Origin: an uncultured Aliiroseovarius sp. | Lineage (GTDB): Bacteria; Pseudomonadota; Alphaproteobacteria; Rhodobacterales; Rhodobacteraceae | Direction: 5' to 3' | Assembly: GCF_947492455.1 (NCBI RefSeq) | Contig: NZ_CANLNB010000003.1 | Location: 372,001-436,000 of the forward strand | DNA: 64,000 nucleotides | In this document: positions 26,417 through 34,605 of the stretch, piece after piece | How the letters are laid out: each line of letters opens with the position of its first letter | How positions within the stretch are numbered: position 1 is the stretch's first letter | Position numbers and translations under genes: made by a program | Notes under the pieces: generated by a model | The model's input: only the letters and a program-made list of their open reading frames with translations | Database searches by the model: none | What the model was told of the DNA's origin: nothing

Positions 26417-27655
26417 TCATGACGCCAACTCGGCATAGTCGAGACCCTTGGGAAGTCTCGCATCACGATCAAGTGGCTCAACGCCCATGTGTTGCATCAA
26501 GATGGAGTTAACAAGATGCACATCATAGGTCCGGCAGGCGTGTTCGCGTGCGGCATGACCCATGGCGGTCGCAAGGGTGGGATCGTCGATGAATCGTTTC
26601 ATCGTCTGCGCAAGGGCGTTTGCGTCCCCTTGAGGATATACCAAACCAGACACGCCGTCTTGGGTGGCTTCGCCACAACCGGGGGCGTCTGTGGTGATCA
26701 CAGCGCGTCCACTGGACATGGCCTCAAGGATCGACCGCGGAACGCCCTCACGCAGCTCGGTCGGCAAGACAAACACGCTGCACTTGGCCAGATACGGACG
26801 TACGTCGCGTGTCTCGCCCAACCAGTTGACCAACCCGCGTTTCTGCCAGTCGGCAAAAAGATCGGGGTCAATGGCGTCAGGGTTGCTGTCTGCCGGTCCC
26901 AAAATGTCGATGTCACACTCATGCCCTTGGGCACGAAGAATTTCAGCGGCTTTGCTAAGGGTCAAAAGCCCTTTGCTGCGCAACAGCCGTCCAATGAATA
27001 GAAACTTCGCACGTCCTTCAGGGACGGGAGTTTCAGCAAAGCGCCGCGTGTCCACGCCGGATCCGGGGACGTCGTGCAGCGGCACGCGGTCCGGAATTAG
27101 GTGAAAGCGGCGGATGTCGCGCCGGTCTGCCGAGTTGTAGCAAAACGCGCCATGAATGCGGCGCAGGGCCAGCCGGTGCAGTAGAATCGACAGGCCGCGG
27201 ACGCGCTTGCGCCGCCCTGTCGGGTTCTCTTCCATGAAGCTATAGCCAAGCCCCGTGAACAGCGCATATCGATGCGGGACGCCTGCGATTTGCGCGGCAA
27301 GGCTGCCGTAGATGTTGGGCTTCATGGTGTAGGATATCACCAGCTCGGGCTTCTCTTTTTGAAAGAAGCGCACAAGTGCCCACAGCGTGCCCAAGTCGCG
27401 TAGGGGATTGGTCCCGGTGCGGTCCATCGGAATGGGGCAGGGCCGCACGCCATTCTCGCGCAGGGTTTGGGCGGTCTCGTCATCGATATCGGCGGCAGCG
27501 GCCAGCACCTCGTAACCATTCGAGGCAAGCCGGCGGATCAGGTCGAGGCGGAAATTCACCAAGGACCAGCCAAGGCTTCCCAGAACCACGGCCTTTTTCG
27601 GCGCGTCATGCGCGGTCGACATATGTGTTTGAGATGCCCCCGACATGGCCGTCAC
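26417..27655 (-). CDS. Glycosyltransferase family 4 protein (PglA/WbpH-like)
   Basis: The 412-residue GT-B protein has AVVLGSLGWSLVNFRLDLI at the start and the GT4 C-terminal set LFIGRLLRSKGLLTL and PTELREGVPRSILEAMSSG with the conserved E-x7-E. TMKPNIYGS is typical of enzymes that extend undecaprenyl-diphosphate-linked sugars with a second residue. The GTG at 27655 overlaps the CapD-like stop as GTGA, although an ATG three codons later is also possible. Being coupled to the epimerase suggests it uses the sugar that enzyme makes. Confidence 0.88.
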   Translation of the reverse strand: MTAMSGASQTHMSTAHDAPKKAVVLGSLGWSLVNFRLDLIRRLASNGYEVLAAAADIDDETAQTLRENGVRPCPIPMDRTGTNPLRDLGTLWALVRFFQKEKPELVISYTMKPNIYGSLAAQIAGVPHRYALFTGLGYSFMEENPTGRRKRVRGLSILLHRLALRRIHGAFCYNSADRRDIRRFHLIPDRVPLHDVPGSGVDTRRFAETPVPEGRAKFLFIGRLLRSKGLLTLSKAAEILRAQGHECDIDILGPADSNPDAIDPDLFADWQKRGLVNWLGETRDVRPYLAKCSVFVLPTELREGVPRSILEAMSSGRAVITTDAPGCGEATQDGVSGLVYPQGDANALAQTMKRFIDDPTLATAMGHAAREHACRTYDVHLVNSILMQHMGVEPLDRDARLPKGLDYAELAS

Positions 27656-29787
27656 TCACCCGCCCACAGGCTTGTGCGGGAGGCGATACCAGTTTGAGCC
27701 AGACGCTGGGGACCAGCAACCGGTGCGGGATAGGACGGACGGTAGCTGCGGATGCAGTGCACGTTCTCGCGCGGGGTATCATCGGCATGGTCGCCATACC
27801 CCGGACACAGGTCGATCAGCTGACGACGCACGGCGGCTTCGTCGCCTGCGCGCGCGGCGGTTTCCAGCGCGACGATTGCAGAGCGCAGATGCGAAATCGG
27901 GATGCCATCCGGCAGGGCGCTTTCGACGGATTCGATGCCACTGTCGCGACGCTCCTCGGCCTTGTCGAACAGCTCTTCAAACAGCTTCTCGCCCGGGCGG
28001 ATGCCGACAAAGTCGATGTCGATATCGCGGTAAGGCTCAAGCCCGGCCATACGGATCATGCGCTCGGCCAGATCGACAATTTTCACCGGCTCACCCATGT
28101 CCAGAACGAAGATCTCGCCCAGACCCGAATTGCGGGCCAGCCCTTTGGCGGCCGCCACCACGGTCAGTTGCACAGCCTCACGGATGGTCATGAAGAACCG
28201 TTCCATCCGGCGGTCGGTCACAGTCAGCGGACCACCCTCTGAGATCTGCTTTTGGAACAGCGGGATCAGCGAGCCAGACGAGCCCAGAACATTGCCGAAG
28301 CGGACCGAGAAGAACCGCGTCTGCGCGTTCGATTTCTGGCTTTGCTTCTGATAAGTGATGCGGTCCTGTGCCTGAGCATAGAACTCGGCCACACGTTTGG
28401 TGGCGCCCATCACATTAGTGGTGTTCACCGCTTTGTCGGTCGAGATCTGGACCATCGCAATGGCGCCCACATCGCGTGCGGCATCTGCCACGTTGCGCGT
28501 GCCAATGACGTTGGTCAGCACACCTTCGCAGGGGTTCAGCTCGACCATCGGAACGTGCTTCAGGGCCGCGGCGTTGAAGACCAATTCGGGCTTATAGCGC
28601 TGGAATACGGACTGGACGCGCTGGGCGTCACGGATGCAGCCCACATGCACTTGACGGTTCACATCGGGATAGTTTTTCCCAAGATCCATATCAATCGAGT
28701 AGGCGTTGAACTCGCAATTGTCTAACAGCACCAAAAGAGACGGGTCGAAGGATGCGATCTGGCGCGACAACTCGCTTCCGATCGATCCACCTGCCCCAGT
28801 AATCAGCACCCGGCGCCCTTCGATCATCTGCCGCAGCAGCGACCGCTCCACGGCTTTCTGCGGACGGTTCAGGATGTCTTCTGGATCGATCGCGCAGAGC
28901 TTGATTTCGGTGTCCCCCGCGTGATCCAGCGCCGGATCGGCAAGGCCCGGAAGGCGCGAGATCTTGATGCCATTCGAGGTCGCCCATGACAGCAATTCGA
29001 AGATGCCTTTGTTATCGAAATAGGACACGTCCTCGGTCAGTAGGATTTGCTTCGCCTGCAGATCGCAGTCTTCCAGCGCCTGGATGGCCCGTTTGGGTTC
29101 GCGGATCGACCCCAGAATGCGCGCGCTGTGGAAATGCAAACCGGTCGAACCGGCTGCGTCGTCAATGATCCCAACCGGAACATAGGTCGAGCTGGTCCGG
29201 TCAAGTGAGCGCAGAAACAGGTCACAATTCGTGCCGGTGCCAACAAGAACAACAGGTATCTGTTGCTCTGCAATGCGATCGGCCTGCTTGGTGCGGCGCA
29301 CCAGCTCGCGGTGGCGTGCCACAATACGCAAGGCACCGGTGAACGGGATCGTTGCGAGGAACTGAATAATGAAGATCGAGAAAGTGATCGGTGCCAGCGC
29401 TGGAATTTGCGTGGCGATCAGGATCTGAACGCAGATGGCCACAATTGCCCCGCGTGAAATCACCATCACATCGTTCAACGAGGTCGAGCGCGAATGGCGC
29501 GTATAGAACCCCATCACGGTAAACACGACAAGATTCACGATGCTTGCCAAAAGCATCATCGGCACCATCACCGCAAACAATTCCGAACTGACCGATCCGC
29601 CTTGCGACAGGCTGATCGCGGCAAACACAGCTGACGCCGAGGCAATCATGTCTCCGGCGACGAGTTTGCGGTTGGCACATAGCTCGATCTTTTTCTGAGC
29701 GAACCAGTACTTCAGTGCTTTTTGTATTCCGGTGCGAGCAGACGCATTGCCTTCACGAGAAGGCCCGAACCCCATTCCATCAAGCAT
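27652..29787 (-). CDS. CapD/WbpM-type UDP-sugar 4,6-dehydratase/epimerase
   Basis: The 711-residue protein has four N-terminal membrane helices (about residues 40-165), a nucleotide-binding CoA-like region, and a C-terminal extended SDR domain with LITGAGGSIGSELSRQI, AALKHVPMVE, the catalytic QISTDKAVNTTNVMGATKR and GIRPGEKLFEEL. This is the full-length membrane form that acts on UDP-GlcNAc or related sugars at the start of polysaccharide repeat synthesis. A 43-base perfect-armed hairpin lies about 100 bases upstream of ATG 29787. It leads the GT4 gene with a GTGA overlap. Confidence 0.92.
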   Translation of the reverse strand: MLDGMGFGPSREGNASARTGIQKALKYWFAQKKIELCANRKLVAGDMIASASAVFAAISLSQGGSVSSELFAVMVPMMLLASIVNLVVFTVMGFYTRHSRSTSLNDVMVISRGAIVAICVQILIATQIPALAPITFSIFIIQFLATIPFTGALRIVARHRELVRRTKQADRIAEQQIPVVLVGTGTNCDLFLRSLDRTSSTYVPVGIIDDAAGSTGLHFHSARILGSIREPKRAIQALEDCDLQAKQILLTEDVSYFDNKGIFELLSWATSNGIKISRLPGLADPALDHAGDTEIKLCAIDPEDILNRPQKAVERSLLRQMIEGRRVLITGAGGSIGSELSRQIASFDPSLLVLLDNCEFNAYSIDMDLGKNYPDVNRQVHVGCIRDAQRVQSVFQRYKPELVFNAAALKHVPMVELNPCEGVLTNVIGTRNVADAARDVGAIAMVQISTDKAVNTTNVMGATKRVAEFYAQAQDRITYQKQSQKSNAQTRFFSVRFGNVLGSSGSLIPLFQKQISEGGPLTVTDRRMERFFMTIREAVQLTVVAAAKGLARNSGLGEIFVLDMGEPVKIVDLAERMIRMAGLEPYRDIDIDFVGIRPGEKLFEELFDKAEERRDSGIESVESALPDGIPISHLRSAIVALETAARAGDEAAVRRQLIDLCPGYGDHADDTPRENVHCIRSYRPSYPAPVAGPQRLAQTGIASRTSLWAGE

Positions 29788-30486
29788 TTTTAGAACCCTT
29801 TTCGGCTCTGAGAGAAAAACATTTTTAAAATTTCGTGACGCTCCAGGGGCGCACGACAGAAATCCATACCTTCAGTGATGTTGAACCGGCTGACATTTTC
29901 CGACGCGGGTGGCCGGACAATGTCAGCCGTAGAGTCTAACAAATAAAATTGTTCAACATCTCTTCACACTCGTTACTACGTGCCCTCACCAAAACCATTT
30001 ACTGTGCCAAAATCTGGCAAACACAAAACCGCACTTAAAAATGCGCGCGGATATACAACTGGGGCGGAGAGCACAGACACAAAATTCTTTTGCTATTGAG
30101 AAACAGACCCACCCCTGGAAGCTTCGATGAAAAATCAAAACGTAACCTGTTTCAGCGAGATTCAGCTTAGCGCAAGTTTCGCCTTATTTCTAACAAATTG
30201 TAGACACGTACTGTTTCCTTTTTTGAAACTTACAATGATAACAGTGCCTTACGTTTCATTCAAAGCGGGTTGTGGGAGCGGCTTGCGCCGTAATGGCGCC
30301 CTCGGATGGCATGAAAAATCTAGAATACGAAAAGGTGCCAATAGGTGAATCAACCATAAGTTTGTCTCGAAAGAATCGGTTCTTGGCACTCACCAGAGGG
30401 GATTTTCAGTTGATTAGCTGACCCCGTGCTGACTTGTCATGAGCGTGAAGGCTCAAATCCATTCTTCCTGAACAAGGTGTGTGAAA
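29788..30486. other. Long AT-rich non-coding region within the EPS locus
   Basis: Almost 700 bases without a credible gene. The base composition is clearly more AT-rich than the surroundings. It holds a long hairpin (29887-29929) and probably the promoter of the CapD-like gene, plus the end of the export-protein transcript. A plus-strand 73-codon frame (30127-30348) has no RBS and unconvincing residue use. Confidence 0.6.
29887..29929 (-). promoter_or_regulatory. Long hairpin in the leader of the CapD-like gene
   Basis: CGGCTGACATT and AATGTCAGCCG are exact 11-base inverted arms; after one mismatch, TCCG/CGGA continues the stem to an 11-base loop. There is no T-run on either side, so it is not a simple terminator. 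It lies 100-142 bases upstream of the CapD-like start and may be a leader structure or protein-binding site. Confidence 0.5.
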
Positions 30487-31716
30487 CTACTGAGAGTTGG
30501 TGGTCAACGAAGTGGCGCGTGAGACTTCTATTGTGTCACCTGGCCAAAGCGGATCGGTGGGGGCGATGACCAGCGTGAGGGGCGTGCCGTCGACCATCCG
30601 TGTGACGCGATACTCGGTCAGTTCCTCTGCCAAGGGGTCAGGGACGGCCAAGCCGCTTGCGACCGCTTGGGCGCGCAGGGCCTCGGACGTGGCAAGGCGG
30701 ATATCCAGACGGGCAATATCGCGGTCGACTCGGTTCAACTGTTCCAGAGTGCGCGCGCGGGCGTCATCGGTCAGGGCCAGCGTGTCGCGCTCGGCGCGGT
30801 TTAGCTGTTGGCGGGCAGTCAGGCGCGCGATTTCAAGCTGAAGCTTTTTGCTTTCCAGATCGTTCAGCGCGGTGGTCAGCGCGTTCACCCGCGTGTTCAC
30901 GGTCAGCCCACGTTCTTTCAGCGAGGTCACATCGGCAAGTTCGGCCGTGGTGCGTTCGATCTGTTCGGTTCGCAGAGTAATCTGCTCGGTCATCCGGTCG
31001 ATCTGTTCGCGCAGAACGTCTTGCAGGTCGCGCAACCGGTCAGCCTGTGCTGCCCGTGCTTTTTGGGTGGCGTTCAGAATATCGCCTTCAATCCCGCGCG
31101 GGCGGGGGCGGATCGACGTGACCAATCCGTCGGACGCGCGATCCAGATCCTCAAGGTCTGCCAGCAACCGGGTTCGTTCTTCCTGAAGGGCTTTGATCTC
31201 GACCTCTAGCCTGCGCACTTCACCGCCCAACCGCATGGTGTCCTGCGCAAATGCGCCTGCATTGCTGGGGCTCAGACGGACCAATCCGCTGGCCAGCGCC
31301 AAGGCCTGCTGTGCTGTCAAACCGGGGCGATAGGCATACGATCCGGGCGACGCGACTTCGCCCAACACGAAAATCGGCTGGTGGCCAGTGATTTCGATCC
31401 CCACACGCGGGGCAGGCGTGATCGCCAATTTACGCTCGATTTCGAGTTCGATTTGCCGCGCCAGCGCGGGCGCGGTTTGTCCAGCCGCGTTGATACTGCC
31501 GATTAGGGGCATGGACAGGACGCCCTCGGTCGAAATGCGATACTCGCCCGAGACACCGTCCAGCACCGTAAAGGCGTTCCGATCTCCGTCCCAGCGCAGC
31601 ACACGCAGGCGCAGTTCGTCCTGCACGTGAAGTTGATACTCGGCGGCTCGGGCATGATCCGAGAGGGCAAGCAGGGAAAGGATCAGGGCCAAAACTAAGG
31701 AAACGATGCGGATCAT
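30487..31716 (-). CDS. Polysaccharide export protein (Wza/ExoF-like)
   Basis: The 409-residue protein has a signal peptide (cleavage near SDHARA-AE), a poly-export domain (YQLHVQDELRLRVLRWD through GEYRISTEGVLSMPLIGSI) and an SLBB-like stretch (GHQPIFVLGEVASPGSYAYRPG). Residues about 180-360 form long coiled coils rich in Glu, Arg and Leu. This layout matches periplasmic/outer-membrane ExoF-type auxiliary proteins that connect the inner-membrane co-polymerase with the export channel. There is no lipobox Cys, unlike classical Wza. It lies downstream of wzx and wzc on the same strand. Confidence 0.88.
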   Translation of the reverse strand: MIRIVSLVLALILSLLALSDHARAAEYQLHVQDELRLRVLRWDGDRNAFTVLDGVSGEYRISTEGVLSMPLIGSINAAGQTAPALARQIELEIERKLAITPAPRVGIEITGHQPIFVLGEVASPGSYAYRPGLTAQQALALASGLVRLSPSNAGAFAQDTMRLGGEVRRLEVEIKALQEERTRLLADLEDLDRASDGLVTSIRPRPRGIEGDILNATQKARAAQADRLRDLQDVLREQIDRMTEQITLRTEQIERTTAELADVTSLKERGLTVNTRVNALTTALNDLESKKLQLEIARLTARQQLNRAERDTLALTDDARARTLEQLNRVDRDIARLDIRLATSEALRAQAVASGLAVPDPLAEELTEYRVTRMVDGTPLTLVIAPTDPLWPGDTIEVSRATSLTTNSQ

Positions 31717-31825
31717 GGGCGTACTCTTTTATTAGGAAGGACCGAGATTTTGGGTTGGTTCAGACCTTCAAATTGATGTGTGATGGACCGACGGAAAGGC
31801 GACTTCGAAGGGGTTTGGTGCTTGG

Positions 31826-33181
31826 TCATGACAGCACCTCGGACGTGGGCACATTTGTGTGACGTGTCTTTTCGCGCAGCGTTTTGATGACCAACCAGCT
31901 GGAGGCTGCCAACCAGAAGGCGTTGCTGAAAAGATGGCTAAGCGCGGCGCCATTTACGCCGAATGCCATGACCAACGGGAATATCAGGGTGAAGAAGAGT
32001 GTTGCCGTCGCCACGCCGATCAACATCAGCTCTCGATCGCGGCCAAGGCTAAGAAGAACCGGGGTCAGGATGACGCCTGCCAAGAAAAGTGCCACCGCCA
32101 CGGCCTGAATTGACACGACGGGGGCGGCAGAAATGAAGGCCTCGCCAAAGGCCGTGTCCAGAATGGGATCGATGTAGATTAACACCGGGACGAGACCTGC
32201 CAGCAGGATTGTGCAGAAGCCAATGCTGATCCAGAGCGCCGTTTTTTTGATGCGGAGATAATTGCCTTCGGCGGCAAGTCGGGTGAATTCGGGAAAGATG
32301 GCCTGTTTGATAGGGCGGCCGAGACGGATTGCGGCGTCTCCGCATCGACGGGCAATGTGGTAATGACCAACGAAAGTTGGCGCGACAAGGGCACCAAGGA
32401 TAATCACATCCAGGCGCTGTGTCGTCTGACGCAGAATTACAGCGATGTTCGCGTTCCACATGAAGCGCAAGAAGCCCGGGTTCTGACGCAGCGTGACAAG
32501 AAGATTTCCGAATTTCGGTTTTTGCCCACGCTGCCGCATCTCGCGCTGCCCAAACAGGAACGCGACCACTCCATCGGCAAAGCTGCACAGCACAAAGATG
32601 ATCACGAAGTGAAGCAACGTGCCGCCGAGCAACCAAGCGATCACGAACAAAGCTAAACGGAACAGCGCCGTTGCGATGTCGATCTTGGCGAGCAGGTCAA
32701 ACCTGTCTTGGAGCCTGAGCAGAGCAATGCCGGTGGCGCGCAGCGAAACGACCATTGCAAGTGCGCCAAGGGGTAACAGATGTGTGCCACTGCCATCCAA
32801 TCCAATGGGGGCAGCCACAATTGGGGCCAGCAACAGGATAAGGGCCGCGGCGGCCAGACCTCCGATCACATCAAGCACGATGGATAGTCCCACCAGTCTT
32901 TCGAAGCGGAGGGTTTCTTCGTTGGTCAGGGCTGCACTGCCAAACTGAATGACGGCCTGCCACGGTTCGAAATGGACGAGCCGCGCGTTGATCCGGGCAA
33001 AGGCCTCGATCAGGGCAAGAGCGCCCAATCCCGCAGCCCCCAGCGCGCGCGCGGACACGGCAAGTGAAAGCATACCCAAAACCGCAATCGCAATCTGCGA
33101 GGAAAATATCCATTTCAGATTGCGAACAAGGCGCTTGGCGATCTTGTCGCGTGGGAGGGTATGAAGCAGACGTTGGATCAT
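31826..33181 (-). CDS. Oligosaccharide flippase (Wzx/MATE-like)
   Basis: The 451-residue integral membrane protein has 12-14 predicted helices of the polysaccharide transporter (MOP) superfamily; LSLAVSARALGAAGLGALALIEAF near the start is typical. It would flip the undecaprenyl-linked repeat unit to the periplasm. ATG 33181 overlaps the lyase stop as ATGA and removes ten unlikely residues present in a longer reading. No Wzy polymerase is obvious in the window. Confidence 0.85.
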   Translation of the reverse strand: MIQRLLHTLPRDKIAKRLVRNLKWIFSSQIAIAVLGMLSLAVSARALGAAGLGALALIEAFARINARLVHFEPWQAVIQFGSAALTNEETLRFERLVGLSIVLDVIGGLAAAALILLLAPIVAAPIGLDGSGTHLLPLGALAMVVSLRATGIALLRLQDRFDLLAKIDIATALFRLALFVIAWLLGGTLLHFVIIFVLCSFADGVVAFLFGQREMRQRGQKPKFGNLLVTLRQNPGFLRFMWNANIAVILRQTTQRLDVIILGALVAPTFVGHYHIARRCGDAAIRLGRPIKQAIFPEFTRLAAEGNYLRIKKTALWISIGFCTILLAGLVPVLIYIDPILDTAFGEAFISAAPVVSIQAVAVALFLAGVILTPVLLSLGRDRELMLIGVATATLFFTLIFPLVMAFGVNGAALSHLFSNAFWLAASSWLVIKTLREKTRHTNVPTSEVLS

Positions 33182-34605
33182 TCGAGGTCTCCGGCACGCA
33201 ACGCCAGCCACGTTTCTACATGGCTAAGCGCACTGCCCGGCGGGCGCGCCCACGGGTTGTTTGGCTGATCTGGCGACAGGCCGGGCGCGGCCGCTTCATA
33301 GCTATCGGGCAATCCGTCCTGATCGCTGTCCACAATACGCGGCGCGCGGGGATACGTGGGCCATCCGCCAACCTCGTCCGGGCTGTTAATCACGCGGCCA
33401 CGGCAGTTCAGAGTGTCATTGATCACCTGCTGATCCAGTGAATCCAAATGGACATCACCGGGCATCCGATCGCCTGCTGTCGCAAGGACTTTTTCAAGCA
33501 CATCCTTTGCGTGGTAAAGCGGAGCCGAAAAAGGGCCACTGGTCGTTGGAATGAGCCGGGCCTTGGCTGTCGGGTTCAGAACGGCAAAAGTCCGTGGGGT
33601 GCACCCGGTGGGCGTGCCGGTTTTGTTGTCGAATGCCATGATAGACAGGCGCCATTTGCGTTTCCACTCAAAGGCCTGAACGGCCTCGGGCGTCTTTGCG
33701 ATCGTGCTTGGACCGCTGAGCGCAACATTGCCCCCATAAACAATCCTTGCATCCCCCAGTAGGTCGTAGAACTCGCCGAACTGGCTTTTGGGATTGTAGA
33801 AAACATTGTTCAAAACTTCGATCGGCCCCACGTCAGTGCCCTTGATGTCCGGCATCCGATCGCGGTGATGTGCAAATAGATTTCGCGCAATCGTGATCCG
33901 GCCGCAAATGCTCGACTTTCCGTCGAACGAGCAGATCAGCGCGCCTTTCGAATGTTTGCCCTTCGGGTGCGTGCTGCGATCCAAACCGTGCGCAAGGATG
34001 CTGTCGGCAAGCGTCACGTCAACGACGCGTCCACCGGAGACATGAATATTGAAGGTCTCGTCTGTGGCGAAGTTCATCGAGAGGTTCCCAAGATACACGT
34101 TCCTAGAGTCTTCAACCGTAATAGCGTCCACATTGGCTGATGGTGTGACGCTTGGGCCGGGGCGGACCTTCAGAAAGCGGATCACCACGTCGCGTGCGTT
34201 TTTTACAATCAAGGGGGTTCGGGTCGAATTTCCGTTGCGAATTTGGATACCCTTGCCGGGCGCAGTTTGTCCCGCGATGTAGATGTTCGAGCCAACGAGG
34301 ATCGGGGTATCTAGCTGGATCGTCCCTGACACGCGGAAAACACAGATGCGTGGACGGTCACCGTTTTGGGCACAGGCGCGCAGACTGCCAGCGCCGCTAT
34401 CCGCCAAGGTTGTTACCTCGATAATGTCGCCCCCTTTCCACGCCACAGCCTTGGCCCCGAAACCAAGTGCACCGGGAAACGCAACACTCTCGGCCAGCGC
34501 TGGACCGCAGTAGGCAAAAAGCCCCAAGCCGGCAACAACCGAGGCGGCTGGAGCAAGTCTTAACCGACGTCTCCCGCGGGGATTACGAATAATATCCCTC
34601 GCCAT
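33178..34605 (-). CDS. Secreted pectate-lyase-like polysaccharide lyase
   Basis: The protein has 475 residues with a long signal sequence (arginine-rich start, hydrophobic VVAGLGLFAYC, cleavage near GPALA-ES). The mature part is a right-handed beta-helix of the pectate lyase type: GFGAKAVAWKGGDIIEVTTLADSGAGSLR, then VVIRFLKVRPG, and the AHHRDRMPDIKG stretch. A Ca-binding-like DSDQDGLPDSYE lies near the end. A periplasmic enzyme that trims the nascent polymer is likely. The start is uncertain: ATG 34605 gives the cleanest signal peptide and overlaps the kinase gene by 23 bases; 34632 is possible. The stop couples to wzx. Confidence 0.8.
   Translation of the reverse strand: MARDIIRNPRGRRRLRLAPAASVVAGLGLFAYCGPALAESVAFPGALGFGAKAVAWKGGDIIEVTTLADSGAGSLRACAQNGDRPRICVFRVSGTIQLDTPILVGSNIYIAGQTAPGKGIQIRNGNSTRTPLIVKNARDVVIRFLKVRPGPSVTPSANVDAITVEDSRNVYLGNLSMNFATDETFNIHVSGGRVVDVTLADSILAHGLDRSTHPKGKHSKGALICSFDGKSSICGRITIARNLFAHHRDRMPDIKGTDVGPIEVLNNVFYNPKSQFGEFYDLLGDARIVYGGNVALSGPSTIAKTPEAVQAFEWKRKWRLSIMAFDNKTGTPTGCTPRTFAVLNPTAKARLIPTTSGPFSAPLYHAKDVLEKVLATAGDRMPGDVHLDSLDQQVINDTLNCRGRVINSPDEVGGWPTYPRAPRIVDSDQDGLPDSYEAAAPGLSPDQPNNPWARPPGSALSHVETWLALRAGDLE

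Noticed and set aside
29887-29929. The long hairpin as an intrinsic terminator
   Set aside because: No T-run on either strand, and it sits upstream of the gene rather than after one.
30127-30348. A 73-codon plus-strand frame in the long non-coding part of the EPS locus
   Set aside because: No ribosome-binding site, residue use unlike the neighbours, and no recognisable motif.
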